A DNA stretch of 64,000 nucleotides, taken from positions 124,001 to 188,000 of the forward strand of contig NZ_MSIG01000005.1 in the NCBI RefSeq assembly GCF_001927285.1. Direction: 5' to 3'. The first letter of the stretch is position 1, and the number at the start of each line of letters is the position of its first letter. The stretch comes from Mongoliimonas terrestris. Its GTDB lineage: Bacteria; Pseudomonadota; Alphaproteobacteria; Rhizobiales; Pleomorphomonadaceae. The translations under genes were made by a program, and so were the position numbers. Below are positions 26,106-34,169 of this stretch, in pieces. The notes below the pieces were generated by a model. It was not told the origin of the DNA. It saw nothing but the letters and a program-made list of their open reading frames with translations, and made no database searches.

Positions 26106-26864
26106 TCAGCGACCGCTGACGAGCTTCTGTTTCAGGTCGTAGTTGCCCGTCACCACCCGCGTCCCGGCATGGGTGACGAGCGCGTCGGTGGCGACCCAGA
26201 GTTCGCCGTGGCACTCCTCCACCCAGCGGCTGGTGAACGACAGGTCCTCGCCGAGGAGCACGCCTTCCGGGCTGCGGCGGGGCGCGAAGAAGCGCACGAA
26301 CCCGGCCGGCCGGCCACCATTCGGGGCCTTGAGCGTCAGCGACGGGCAGAACAGGCGCATGGTCTCCAGCGCGTCCCGCCGAATGAGGAGAAGGCCCGAA
26401 CCCGTCTGCCGCGCCGGGATCAGCCCGGCGTTGTTCGCCGCGCCGATCATCCGCTCCGGGGCGAGGTCGATGAGGTCCGGCGTGTAGGAGGCCGCGCACA
26501 CCTCGGCCAGCATCGGGTTGGCGTAGGTGAGGGCCATGTCGCGCAGCCCGTCCAGGTCGCGGTGGCGCTGCGGGTAGATGGTGCCGATCATCGGCTTGTC
26601 GGCCGCCAGCAGCATGTCGATCAGCGCCGGCCGGAAGCCCATGTCCGTGTCGATGAAGAGGAGGTGCGAGTAGCTGTCGTCGTCCAGCACCCGGTTCGCC
26701 AGAAGGTCGCGGGCGGCGGCGATGTCGCGCCCCTGGGGCATCTCCAGCTCGAACCGGATGTCGGGGCGGGTCCGCATGTAGCTGCCCACCAGCGACAGGA
26801 GGGCGCTGCAGTAGGAGACTTCCACCTCGCCGTCGGCGGTGGGGGACCCGATCAGGATGCGCAT
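26106..26864 (-). CDS. GT-A-type glycosyltransferase-like protein, paralogue 2 of 4
   Basis: The protein has 252 residues. ATG 26864 is chosen because GGAG stands 5 bases upstream; an in-frame GTG lies at 26870. Family block RDLLANRVLDDDSYSHLLFIDTDMGF has a DTD motif at 72-74. It is followed by KPMIGTIYPQ, TGSGLLLIRRDALETM, GEDLSFTSRWVEECHGELW and a final NYDLKQKLVSGR. With this start the DxD falls at the same residue number as in paralogues 1 and 3. Confidence 0.7.
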   Translation of the reverse strand: MRILIGSPTADGEVEVSYCSALLSLVGSYMRTRPDIRFELEMPQGRDIAAARDLLANRVLDDDSYSHLLFIDTDMGFRPALIDMLLAADKPMIGTIYPQRHRDLDGLRDMALTYANPMLAEVCAASYTPDLIDLAPERMIGAANNAGLIPARQTGSGLLLIRRDALETMRLFCPSLTLKAPNGGRPAGFVRFFAPRRSPEGVLLGEDLSFTSRWVEECHGELWVATDALVTHAGTRVVTGNYDLKQKLVSGR

Positions 26865-26936
26865 GGTCACTCCAGGAAGGTCGGCGGGGCGGGCCGGGTC
26901 GAGCGGGCGGCCGCCGAACGGCGGCGGCCCGCCCGA

Positions 26937-27722
26937 TCAGACGTGGCCCATCTGCAGCTTGGTGAGGAAGTGGCCGGCGATGGTGTCCTCCACGCGGCGC
27001 TGCACCGGCTCCACGAAGCAGGCCCAAAGCGCGCCGCCGGCCTCGGTCCAGCGCTTGGCGAAGGCGTCGTTATCGCCGAAGAGGGCGTCCGGGCCCTCCG
27101 GCATGGGGTCGAAAGCCTGTAGCACCGGGCCCTTGATGCCGAACTGGCGATAGGGATCGGCGCCGTCCGGCAGATAGATGTCCGGATGGGCGGCCTTCAG
27201 CGTCTCCATGGCATCGCGACGGATGAGCAGGAGGTCGTTGCCGAGCCGCGTCACTCGCATGAAGCCGTTCTGGAGGATGAGGTCCTTGGTGCCCGGCTCG
27301 TTCGGGTTGTCGGTGAGCATCACCGCGTCGCCGCCGCCGGCGTACTCCAGGGCGCAGATCTCCGCCTCCGCGCCGGTCGAAACCTCACGGGCGCGCACCG
27401 CGAAGGCATCGCGGTCGAGGGCGCCGGTCGGGTAGGTCGCGCCGAGCACCGGCTGGTCGAAGGCGAGCATGCGCTCCACGAGGCTCGGCCGGAACCCGAT
27501 GTCCGGGTCGACGAGCAGCATGTGGCTGTAGTCCGGGTCGTTCAGCAGCACGCTGGCGAACGCGTTCCGCGCCCGGTGCACCACCGTCGCCTGGGCGATC
27601 TTCAGGTCGAGCGAGATGTGATCGTAGTTCTTCGCGAACGTGGTGAACAAGGTCACCAGGCTTTGCAGGCAGGTGGTGCTGACCGTTTGCCGGTAGGCCG
27701 GAATACAGACGAGAATCTTCAT
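26937..27722 (-). CDS. GT-A-type glycosyltransferase-like protein, paralogue 1 of 4
   Basis: The protein has 261 residues and is first in the operon. It starts MKILVCIPAYRQTVSTTCLQ. Family block RNAFASVLLNDPDYSHMLLVDPDIGF has a DPD motif at 72-74, then QPVLGATYP, GNDLLLIRRDAMETL and GDNDAFAKRWTEAGGALW. A perfect CtrA box lies 44-58 bp upstream of its ATG, as expected for a promoter-proximal site. The GT-A assignment rests on motif order and spacing; no close characterised relative is recognised. Confidence 0.7.
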   Translation of the reverse strand: MKILVCIPAYRQTVSTTCLQSLVTLFTTFAKNYDHISLDLKIAQATVVHRARNAFASVLLNDPDYSHMLLVDPDIGFRPSLVERMLAFDQPVLGATYPTGALDRDAFAVRAREVSTGAEAEICALEYAGGGDAVMLTDNPNEPGTKDLILQNGFMRVTRLGNDLLLIRRDAMETLKAAHPDIYLPDGADPYRQFGIKGPVLQAFDPMPEGPDALFGDNDAFAKRWTEAGGALWACFVEPVQRRVEDTIAGHFLTKLQMGHV

Positions 27723-27765
27723 AGTCAGACTCCGATATGCTTTAAGAGACCATGAACCGGCAGGG

Positions 27766-27780
27766 TTAATGCAGGGTTAA
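27766..27780. promoter_or_regulatory. Perfect CtrA box upstream of glycosyltransferase operon
   Basis: TTAA (27766-27769), N7, TTAA (27777-27780). It ends 44 bp upstream of the ATG of the first of four paralogous genes, in a 98-bp gap. This links that operon to the flagellar/cell-cycle regulon. Confidence 0.65.
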
Positions 27781-27820
27781 GACCTGGATCCAGGATGGAA
27801 TGCGGGTCTGCCGCCGATGA

Positions 27821-28798
27821 TCAGCGGCTCGGCCACAGCAGAGTCGGCGCCAGCCGCGCGTGGACGCAGGCATTCGCCATCGCCGGGTGGACGCGCCGGC
27901 AGGCGGCGAAGCGGTCGCCGTCGAAGGCCGCGAAGGCCGCCGCGGCGCGGGCCTGGAACTCCGGCACGAGGTCATCCGGGATCTGCTTGTGCACCCACCC
28001 GAGGAAGCCGACCCGGAAGCTGCTGTAGGCCGGGTAGTAGGCGTCCCGGTCCGGCCGCCCCTCGAACAGCCGATCCACCTCGTCGAGCGCCGTGAACACG
28101 TCGAACCGCTCGCGGCCCTTCCGGTTGGTCAGCCGTTCGCCGCCGTCGCTGGCCCGGTAGCGCACGCCGACCTGGTTGAACGCCAGGAAGCGCTCCGCCT
28201 CCATGAAGCTCTGCCAGTGGGCGAACACGTCGTTCTGCACCCGCGTCTCGGAAAAGCGGAGGCCATAGCGCCGCGCGGCGGTCGTGCGGTGGATCTTGTT
28301 CCAGGGAAAGTTCACGAGGCCGAGGAAGCCCGCGCCGTCGGTTCCCTCGAATCCCACCAGCATCCGGCTGCCCATCTCCTTCGTCCAGATCTCCGCGTCG
28401 CCGGCCCCCATGGCGAAGGTCTCGTCGGGCGAATGGGTGAAGACGCTGTAGCGGAACAGGAGGAAGTCGCCGCCGAACTGGTCCAGGTGGCCGATCGCCG
28501 CCTCCAGGGTCGGCGCGACGATGCGGTCGTCCGCGTCGAGGAAGAGCGTATAGGGTGCGGTGACGGACAGCATGCCCCGGTTCCGCGCAGCCCCAGCGCC
28601 CCGGTTCTCCGACTGGCGGATCACGGTGACCCGCGGGTCCCGGCCGGCCGCGGCCGCCGCCGTGTCGGCCGTGCCGTCGGTCGAGGCGTCGTCCACGACG
28701 ACCACCTCGGCGACGAAGGACGCGTTCAGAAGCTCCTCGATGAGAGGGCCGATGGTGTCGGCGCGATTGAAGGCCGGAATGACGACGGCGAGCTTCAT
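27821..28798 (-). CDS. Family 2 glycosyltransferase
   Basis: The protein has 325 residues from ATG 28798 (MKLAVVIPAFNRADTIGPLI), the standard GT2 start. Nucleotide-sugar binding segment VVVDDASTDGT, the RGAGAARNRGM motif and the catalytic DAD/DADD at 88-91 (LFLDADDRI) are all present. It is cytosolic, with no membrane helix. It is 71 bp downstream of another transferase-like gene and directly ahead of the four-gene paralogue operon. It is probably part of the same surface or flagellin glycan pathway. Confidence 0.85.
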   Translation of the reverse strand: MKLAVVIPAFNRADTIGPLIEELLNASFVAEVVVVDDASTDGTADTAAAAAGRDPRVTVIRQSENRGAGAARNRGMLSVTAPYTLFLDADDRIVAPTLEAAIGHLDQFGGDFLLFRYSVFTHSPDETFAMGAGDAEIWTKEMGSRMLVGFEGTDGAGFLGLVNFPWNKIHRTTAARRYGLRFSETRVQNDVFAHWQSFMEAERFLAFNQVGVRYRASDGGERLTNRKGRERFDVFTALDEVDRLFEGRPDRDAYYPAYSSFRVGFLGWVHKQIPDDLVPEFQARAAAAFAAFDGDRFAACRRVHPAMANACVHARLAPTLLWPSR

Positions 28799-28869
28799 GG
28801 CTGCGGCTCCGGGAGCATGGGTCTCAGGTCGGATGGTCGGCCGGGTCGGCTGCGTCAGGCGCTTCGACC

Positions 28870-29730
28870 TCAGGCGACGGCCGCGCTCGATCGGCCGGTG
28901 CCGGCCTTGCCCGTCCCCGCCTTGGCGGAGCGGAGCAGCGCCGGGATGTCCACGATCCCCCGCACGGCAGCCACCAGCCGGGCCAGCGCCTTGTCGTTCG
29001 CGCCGCCGGCGTTGACGCCGTCGTAGAGGTTGGGCGACGGCCCCATGGCGGGTGGAAACTCCCAGTGGCGGGAGCCCGCCGCCGCCGGCGACACCGGGAT
29101 CGCCGGCACGCCGCCGAGAAGGGTCGCGACCCGGAAGGCGAGATCGTCCTGGGCCGGGGCGAGGGCGCTCAGCGTCTCCATCACGGCAGCGTCCGGAAAG
29201 GCGAGGGTCGGGTAGAGCACGCCGCCGCGTCCGGTCGGGAACACGCCGAGCCCACCCGCCGGATCGACGGCGGTGTCCCGGTGAACGAGCGGCCAGGTCT
29301 CGTAGGGCGTCATGCCGGTGGCGGTCGCGCCGGCGATGCGGGCGCGGTAGCAGGCGATGGCCGCCGCCGGTCCGGCCGCCCGCACGAGTCCCTCCAGCCA
29401 GCGCGGCGGGTAGAGCACGTCGTCGTCGGCGGTCGCCACCCATCCGGGCGTCCCGGCGAGGCGTTCGAGCGTCGGAAGCAGTTTGCGGTAGGGTCCGGTG
29501 TTCGGCACCACCATCAGCTCCACCCGCCCGGCCGCGATCTCGCGGCGCGTCAGCGGCGGCAGATCGTCCGGGCGCACGCCCTTGTCCAGCAGGTAGGGCT
29601 CCGGCGAGATGGCGAGCATCACCTTGTCGGGCCGCAACGTCTGCTCCAGAAGCGTGACGAGCACGTAGTCCAGGGCCGGCAGCCGGTCGCTGATGACCGC
29701 AAGAGAGACGAGGAGGGGGGCGCGGCTCAT
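28870..29730 (-). CDS. Glycosyltransferase-like protein (GT2-related)
   Basis: The protein has 286 residues from ATG 29730 (MSRAPLLVSLAVISDRLPAL); a TTG 15 bases upstream is an alternative. It contains TLLEQTLRPDKV, a PNTGPYRKLLPTLE segment and WVATADDDVLYPPRWLE with a DDD acidic motif at 102-104, as in GT-A transferases. The last residues (AKAGTGKAGTG) are a small Lys-Ala-Gly repeat. It lies upstream of the GT2 gene in one transcription unit. A one-mismatch CtrA box is at 29874. Confidence 0.65.
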   Translation of the reverse strand: MSRAPLLVSLAVISDRLPALDYVLVTLLEQTLRPDKVMLAISPEPYLLDKGVRPDDLPPLTRREIAAGRVELMVVPNTGPYRKLLPTLERLAGTPGWVATADDDVLYPPRWLEGLVRAAGPAAAIACYRARIAGATATGMTPYETWPLVHRDTAVDPAGGLGVFPTGRGGVLYPTLAFPDAAVMETLSALAPAQDDLAFRVATLLGGVPAIPVSPAAAGSRHWEFPPAMGPSPNLYDGVNAGGANDKALARLVAAVRGIVDIPALLRSAKAGTGKAGTGRSSAAVA

Positions 29731-29873
29731 CGGAAGGCCGGGCAAGCGGTGAGTGTCCGGACCGTCGCGCCAGTGCCGGCACGGCTGTGGGCCGGAGGGA
29801 CCACGGAAAGCGTCATGGCGGTGCGGCTCGTCTCTTCAGGTGGCATGTGCCGCCGAGAATCCGCCCGTCATGG

Positions 29874-29888
29874 TTAATTTACGGTTAC
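29874..29888. promoter_or_regulatory. CtrA-like box TTAA-N7-TTAC
   Basis: One mismatch from consensus, 144 bp upstream of the glycosyltransferase-like gene at 29730, in a 276-bp intergenic region (29731-30006) otherwise without recognised signals. Confidence 0.4.
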
Positions 29889-30006
29889 ACTTATGTGCAT
29901 CCATGCCCGCCGAAGCCAGGCGCCGCAAATGACTGCGGCCCGTCCGACCAGGTCGGCGGGCGTTGTTCGATCAGGCCCCGCGCGGGGAGGCCGGCACGTT
30001 GCCTGA

Positions 30007-30435
30007 TCAGGTCGTCACGTCCACGCGTCCCGCGTCCGTGCGGCTGCCGGTCACGCTGTCCCAGGCCTGGATGGCGGCCCGCATGCGCAGCACGGCCTCC
30101 TCCGGCACCTGCTGGACCACGTCGCCGGACTGCACGTCGATCTTCTTGAACACGAACTCTTCAGACTTCTTGTCGTATTCAACCTCGCGTTCGACTTCCC
30201 GCGATTCCGCGTTGGCCTTCTGCTTGTCGCGGTTGGCTTTCACGGATTCGGCTCGGTTCGCCCGTTCGTCGCTGGAGGAACGGGACTCGTAGCCTCCACG
30301 CTCGCTCTTGGGCGTGTCGGTCACGGCCGCCGGTCCCGCCAGATCGGTCCGGACGGCCGTTTCACTGGCGGCCGGCGCTCGCGGCGTCGGCGCGACCAGA
30401 CCGGCCGCAGCCGGTTTGATGCTGCCGATATCCAT
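30007..30435 (-). CDS. FlaG-like flagellar protein
   Basis: The protein has 142 residues from ATG 30435 with GAGGAC upstream. The N-terminal two-thirds is low-complexity (Ala/Pro, then a Glu/Lys/Arg-rich helix about 60-95). The C-terminal block VEYDKKSEEFVFKKIDVQSGDVVQQVPEE strongly resembles the FlaG family core (a strand pair then Q-(I/V)-P-x-E). FlaG proteins influence filament length in other bacteria. Its position between glycan genes and flgJ/flgI supports a flagellar role. Confidence 0.65.
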   Translation of the reverse strand: MDIGSIKPAAAGLVAPTPRAPAASETAVRTDLAGPAAVTDTPKSERGGYESRSSSDERANRAESVKANRDKQKANAESREVEREVEYDKKSEEFVFKKIDVQSGDVVQQVPEEAVLRMRAAIQAWDSVTGSRTDAGRVDVTT

Positions 30436-30663
30436 TTCGGTGTCCTCGGTTCGGCACCAGACGATATCTGGCGCTCCAAGGCTCAATCTATCGGGGAAGT
30501 TTTGCGGACCCGTGTCCCGAATCATTCAAAATTGAACGATTCGGCGTTTTCTCGCGGAGATCCGCCCGCGCCGGCGTTTGGCGAACGGCCGGTTCCAGAT
30601 CCTACTCAAATCTTACGGAATCCGGCCTGCGGCGAGAAATCGCCGAAAGCCGTCCCCTGCGGG

Positions 30664-31146
30664 TCAGAAATTGCGATCGACGGCGATCCCGCGCATGGTC
30701 GTGTCGACCAGTTCGCCGGGTCGGCCAACCCGCCCGTAGGTGGCGGGACGCTGCTGGGAGCCGACCTCCGTGGCGACCGATCGCATCAGGTCCTCCGCCA
30801 CGTCGCGGGCGGTCGCCAGCACGGCGAGGTTGATCTGCACCTCGGCGCGGAACACGTCGTGCCGGCGGCGCAGCATCTCGGTGCTGCGCGGGGCGAGGCG
30901 GCCGAGGGATGCCACCTCGTCACGGGCCATAAGCATCAGCCGGGTGTACTCGGCCGTCTTCTCCGTCTTCAGGTCGGCGAGTTCGCCGGCCGCCTTCAGC
31001 CGACCGGCCTTCACCAGCGCCGTCTCCTCGCCGAGGAGGGTCAGAACGTCGTCCATTGCCGTGTTGAGCTGCCGGATCAGGGCCTCGGCCGTTTCCGGGG
31101 AGGTGATCTTCGGCTCGCGCGCGGGGGTACGCGGGGTACTCGTCAT
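30664..31146 (-). CDS. FlgN-like flagellar export chaperone
   Basis: This 160-residue all-helical protein overlaps the flgJ stop by 4 bases (ATGA at 31143-31146). Helix TAEALIRQLNTAMDDVLTLLGEETALVKAGRL and the following charged helices match the FlgN-type chaperone pattern for FlgK/FlgL. Sequence similarity within this family is low, so the assignment rests on length, helicity and context. The following 228-bp gap (30436-30663) is unremarkable. Confidence 0.6.
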   Translation of the reverse strand: MTSTPRTPAREPKITSPETAEALIRQLNTAMDDVLTLLGEETALVKAGRLKAAGELADLKTEKTAEYTRLMLMARDEVASLGRLAPRSTEMLRRRHDVFRAEVQINLAVLATARDVAEDLMRSVATEVGSQQRPATYGRVGRPGELVDTTMRGIAVDRNF

Positions 31147-31451
31147 GCTGCGCTGTCCTCTTGAATCTTCAGAAGCTCGCGCGCGACCGGTTCGGCCAGT
31201 CCAAGGCCGCCCCGCGCCACGAGGTCTTTCGCATAGGTGTCGGTCAGCATCTCCCGCCACGTCTCCGCGCCGGTGCCGCCGCCGGTCAGGGGGTCGACCG
31301 GGATCCCCTGCCACATGGTTTTGAGGGCGTCCGCCACGAACACCGCCTCGAACTCGCGGGCGACCGCCATAGCCTTGTCGTGGCCGGCGCCGGCCTGGAG
31401 CCGCGGCATGGCGGCGGCACTGCGGATGGCGGCCGTGTCGAGCGCGTTCAT
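31143..31451 (-). CDS. flgJ: Rod-binding protein (FlgJ N-terminal domain only)
   Basis: The protein has 102 residues. The block AREFEAVFVADALKTMWQGIPVDP...ETWREMLTDTYAKDLVARGGLGLAEPVAREL is the FlgJ rod-scaffold domain. The peptidoglycan hydrolase domain of enterobacterial FlgJ is missing, as is normal in alphaproteobacteria. The start ATG 31451 overlaps the flgI stop; an adjacent GTG at 31454 is possible. It is transcribed with flgI and the flgN-like gene. Confidence 0.88.
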   Translation of the reverse strand: MNALDTAAIRSAAAMPRLQAGAGHDKAMAVAREFEAVFVADALKTMWQGIPVDPLTGGGTGAETWREMLTDTYAKDLVARGGLGLAEPVARELLKIQEDSAA

Positions 31452-32566
31452 CACATCACCTCGACTTCGGCCTGCAGGGCACCCGCCGCCTTGATGGCCT
31501 GGAGAATGGAGATCAGGTCGCGCGGACCGAGGCCGAGGGCGTTCAGCCCGTCGACCAGTTCCTGCAGGCTTATGCCCGACCGGACGACCGCGAGCTTGCG
31601 CTCGCTCTCGTCCAGCACGTCCACCTGCGTGCGCGGCACCACCACCGTCTGACCGTCGGCCAGCGGATTGGGCTGCGAAACTTCGGGATCTTCCGTCACC
31701 AGCACCGTCAAATTGCCCTGCGCCACCGCCACGGTGGACACCCGCACGTCCTGCCCCATGACGATGATGCCGGTCGCCTCGTCCACCACCACCTTGGCGG
31801 GGAGGTCGGGCTCGACGATCAATTGCTCGATGTCGGTCAGGAGATCCACGATATTCCCCTGAAATTTGGGCGGAACCGAGACGCGCACCGTGCCCGGATC
31901 GATCGGCTCGGCGACGCCGGTGCCCATCAGGTCGTTGATCGCGAGCGCGATGCGGCGGGCCGTGGTCAGGTCGGGGTTGCGCAGCGACAGGCGAAGGCTG
32001 CCCTGGGCGGCGAGCTGGTAGGGGATCTCGCGTTCGATCACCGCGCCGTTGGAGATGCGGCCCTGGGTCGGCACGCCGCGGACAATGGTGGCGGCATCGC
32101 CCTCCGCCTTGAAGCCGCCGATGGCGAGCGGCCCCTGGCCGATCGCGTAGACCTCGCCATCGGCGCCGAGCAGCGGCGTTACCAGGAGGGTGCCGCCCTG
32201 CAGGTTCTTGGCGTCGCCGAGGGCGCTCACCGTCACGTCGATGCGCGTTCCGTTGGTGGCGAAGGGCGGCAGGTGCGCGGTCACCATCACGGCCGCCGTG
32301 TTGGCCGTGCGCATGTTGGTGTCGCGCACGTTGACGCCCAAGCGCTCCAGCATGGCCTGCAGGCTCTGCTTGGTGAAAGGCGCGTTGTTCAGGCTGTCGC
32401 CGGTGCCCTGCAGGCCGACCACCAGGCCGTAGCCGATCAGCTGGTTCTCACGCACGCCTTCCACGTCGACGATGTCCTTGATCCGCGACGCGGCATCGGC
32501 CGCCGGGGCGAACCCGGCGACGAGAAGAAGGGCGAGGGCGGCACGGCCGATCCAACGGGAAAGCAT
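31451..32566 (-). CDS. flgI: Flagellar P-ring protein FlgI
   Basis: The protein has 371 residues from ATG 32566 (MLSRWIGRAALALLLVAGFA) with GAGGACC upstream. A Sec signal peptide ends around ADAASRIKD. The conserved FlgI start is RIKDIVDVEGVRENQLIGYGLVVGLQGTGD. The C terminus has LQELVDGLNALGLGPRDLISILQAIKAAGALQAE. It forms the periplasmic P ring around the rod. It is divergent from fliX, and the shared 254-bp region holds a palindrome plus perfect CtrA box. Confidence 0.97.
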   Translation of the reverse strand: MLSRWIGRAALALLLVAGFAPAADAASRIKDIVDVEGVRENQLIGYGLVVGLQGTGDSLNNAPFTKQSLQAMLERLGVNVRDTNMRTANTAAVMVTAHLPPFATNGTRIDVTVSALGDAKNLQGGTLLVTPLLGADGEVYAIGQGPLAIGGFKAEGDAATIVRGVPTQGRISNGAVIEREIPYQLAAQGSLRLSLRNPDLTTARRIALAINDLMGTGVAEPIDPGTVRVSVPPKFQGNIVDLLTDIEQLIVEPDLPAKVVVDEATGIIVMGQDVRVSTVAVAQGNLTVLVTEDPEVSQPNPLADGQTVVVPRTQVDVLDESERKLAVVRSGISLQELVDGLNALGLGPRDLISILQAIKAAGALQAEVEVM

Positions 32567-32723
32567 CAGGGGTCCTCGATCGAGCACGGGGGGCGGCATG
32601 GCTCCGCGGTTGCCGTCGCAAGCCGCGTGCCATGATCATGCACGCGGAATTCGCGGCAAGTCGCTGAAGATGAAGGTGTTTCGCTTTCACGCTACCCGGC
32701 GGCGTTTGCCGATCGTCAACCGT

Positions 32724-32741
32724 CCCGGCAAGAACTGCCGG
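32724..32741. promoter_or_regulatory. Palindrome CCCGGCA-N5-TGCCGG between flgI and fliX
   Basis: Same core as at flgE, with 5-nt spacer AGAAC. It lies 4 bp from the CtrA box at 32746. It is a candidate site for a FlbD-type activator; the Caulobacter ftr elements have similar form (consensus recalled, not checked). Confidence 0.55.
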
Positions 32742-32745
32742 TCGC

Positions 32746-32760
32746 TTAACGGCCCGTTAA
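32746..32760. promoter_or_regulatory. Perfect CtrA box between flgI and fliX
   Basis: TTAA (32746-32749), N7, TTAA (32757-32760). It is 61 bp upstream of the fliX start and 180 bp upstream of flgI. In Caulobacter the fliX-flgI intergenic region is likewise divergent and CtrA-controlled. Confidence 0.7.
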
Positions 32761-32820
32761 CCCAACCGGACGGAAATTGCCGTGCGTGGAGAGCAGCGGG
32801 CGTTCATGGCGTGGAGTGAC

Positions 32821-33252
32821 ATGCGGATCAACGGGACGAGCCGAATCGTCGGGCCCCAGGCCGGAAGCGCCGCACGGCGCGCCGACGCCTCGGGTGCGGC
32901 GTTCGCGCCGGCGGCCCCAGACACGCCGGCCCGCTCCAGCGCCGCCACGCATTCACCCATGCTGGGCGGCCTCGACGCGCTCATCGCTCTTCAGGGCCTG
33001 GAGGAGGATCTGCCCCGCCAGCGCCGCCGGCGGGCGGTCCGCCGCGGGCACGACATCCTGGACGTGCTGGAGGAAATCCGCATCGCCTTCCTCGGCGGCG
33101 CCTTCTCCGGATCTGCCCTCGACAGGGCCGCGGTTCTGCTGGCCGCCCTGGAACCCAGCGGAGATCCGGCGCTCGATGCCCTGATCGAGGACATCGCCTT
33201 GCGTGCCGAAGTGGAACTCGCCAAGCAGGGCCGTTTTCTGGAACGGTCCTGA
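32821..33252 (+). CDS. fliX: Flagellar assembly regulator FliX
   Basis: The protein has 143 residues from ATG 32821 (MRINGTSRIVGPQ), with GGAG about 6 bases upstream; longer in-frame starts at 32782 and 32806 lack family sequence. A disordered N-terminal half is followed by the conserved C-terminal block LGGLDALIALQGLEED...RRGHDILDVLEEIRIAFLGG. FliX couples early basal-body assembly to the sigma-54 activator FlbD in Caulobacter. Its presence with a sigma-54 flgE promoter implies that flbD is elsewhere in the genome. Confidence 0.9.
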   Translation: MRINGTSRIVGPQAGSAARRADASGAAFAPAAPDTPARSSAATHSPMLGGLDALIALQGLEEDLPRQRRRRAVRRGHDILDVLEEIRIAFLGGAFSGSALDRAAVLLAALEPSGDPALDALIEDIALRAEVELAKQGRFLERS

Positions 33253-33401
33253 CGGGATCTTCGAAACCTGCTGCAACAGCTTGACGATCAACGGCTTTTC
33301 CCGTGTTTGTGAAGAGTCGACGAAGATTGTCCTTAGCCGTTGTGGCAACGGCTTTGCATGGCTATATTCCGCCCCGCATTCGAGGCAGGAGAGGATATCG
33401 G

Positions 33402-33818
33402 ATGTCGATCGACTTGGCGGAAGACTATCGGCCGACCGAAGACGAGCCGTTCATGAATGACCGCCAGAGGGAGTATTTCCGGCGCAAGCTGCTCACCTGG
33501 AAGGAGGAGATCCTCAAGGAGAGCAAGGAAACCCTGCAGCACCTTCAGGACGACAACATCAACCTGCCCGACATCGCCGATCGGGCATCATCGGAGACGG
33601 ACAGGGCGATCGAGCTCCGCGCCCGTGACCGGCAGCGCAAGCTGATCGCCAAGATCGACGCGGCGATCAAGCGCATCGACGACGGATCCTACGGCTACTG
33701 CGAAGAGACTGGCGAGCCGATCTCGCTGAAGCGCCTGGATGCCCGGCCGATCGCCACCCTGTCCATCGAGGCGCAGGAGCGCCACGAGCGGCGGGAGCGC
33801 GTCTACCGGGACGACTGA
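33402..33818 (+). CDS. dksA: RNA polymerase-binding transcription factor DksA
   Basis: The protein has 138 residues from ATG 33402 behind AGGAGAGG. A coiled-coil (about 30-75) is followed by DGSYGYCEETGEPISLKRLDARPIATLSIEAQERHE. Only one cysteine of the classical four-Cys zinc finger remains, which is usual in alphaproteobacterial DksA. It acts with ppGpp at the RNAP secondary channel. It is located just after fliX and followed by a terminator. The close fliX-dksA arrangement is common in Hyphomicrobiales. Confidence 0.93.
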   Translation: MSIDLAEDYRPTEDEPFMNDRQREYFRRKLLTWKEEILKESKETLQHLQDDNINLPDIADRASSETDRAIELRARDRQRKLIAKIDAAIKRIDDGSYGYCEETGEPISLKRLDARPIATLSIEAQERHERRERVYRDD

Positions 33819-33874
33819 TCGGCATCCCGCCCGAACAGGTTTTCAAGATCCGAAGCCGGCTTTGCTGACGATTG

Positions 33875-33908
33875 AGGCGGCGTACCCTGACCGGTGCGCC
33901 GCCTTTTT
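33875..33908 (+). terminator. Rho-independent terminator after dksA
   Basis: AGGCGGCG (33875-33882) pairs with CGCCGCCT (33897-33904), followed by a T run (33904-33908). It lies 56 bp after the dksA stop. Confidence 0.85.
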
Positions 33909-33931
33909 GCCGTGTCGCTTTATTCCCATCG

Positions 33932-34007
33932 CGTCGACGGACGCGGCCGTTCCCCATCCGCGTCGACGGACGCGGCCGTTCCCTTGGGGCCAGGAACGGC
34001 CGCGTCC
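33932..34007. repeat. Direct duplication plus inverted copy of a 23-bp sequence
   Basis: CGTCGACGGACGCGGCCGTT occurs at 33932 and again at 33961 (23 bp identical including the following CCC). An inverted copy, GGAACGGCCGCGTCC, lies at 33993-34007. The second direct copy and the inverted copy can form a 15-bp perfect stem with a 10-nt loop. It lies between the dksA terminator and the flgH stop in a 351-bp gap (33819-34169) that contains no gene. Confidence 0.8.
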
Positions 34008-34169
34008 ATCCGGGTCGACCGGCAATTGGGGAGCGCCGGTCGGCGGGCCGGCGCGGCCAGTGGGGAGCGGGCGCGCGCAGCCGGGTCCGGCCGGCGACCT
34101 GGGGAGGGGCCGGCGCGGAGAGGGGGCGGGCCGGCGGCTCGGCTCTTTGCGAGCTGCCGGCGCCGCCGA

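Noticed and set aside
33402..33818. Missing cysteines in DksA as a sign of a degenerate gene
   Set aside because: A single-cysteine finger region is normal for alphaproteobacterial DksA, and the rest of the protein is intact.
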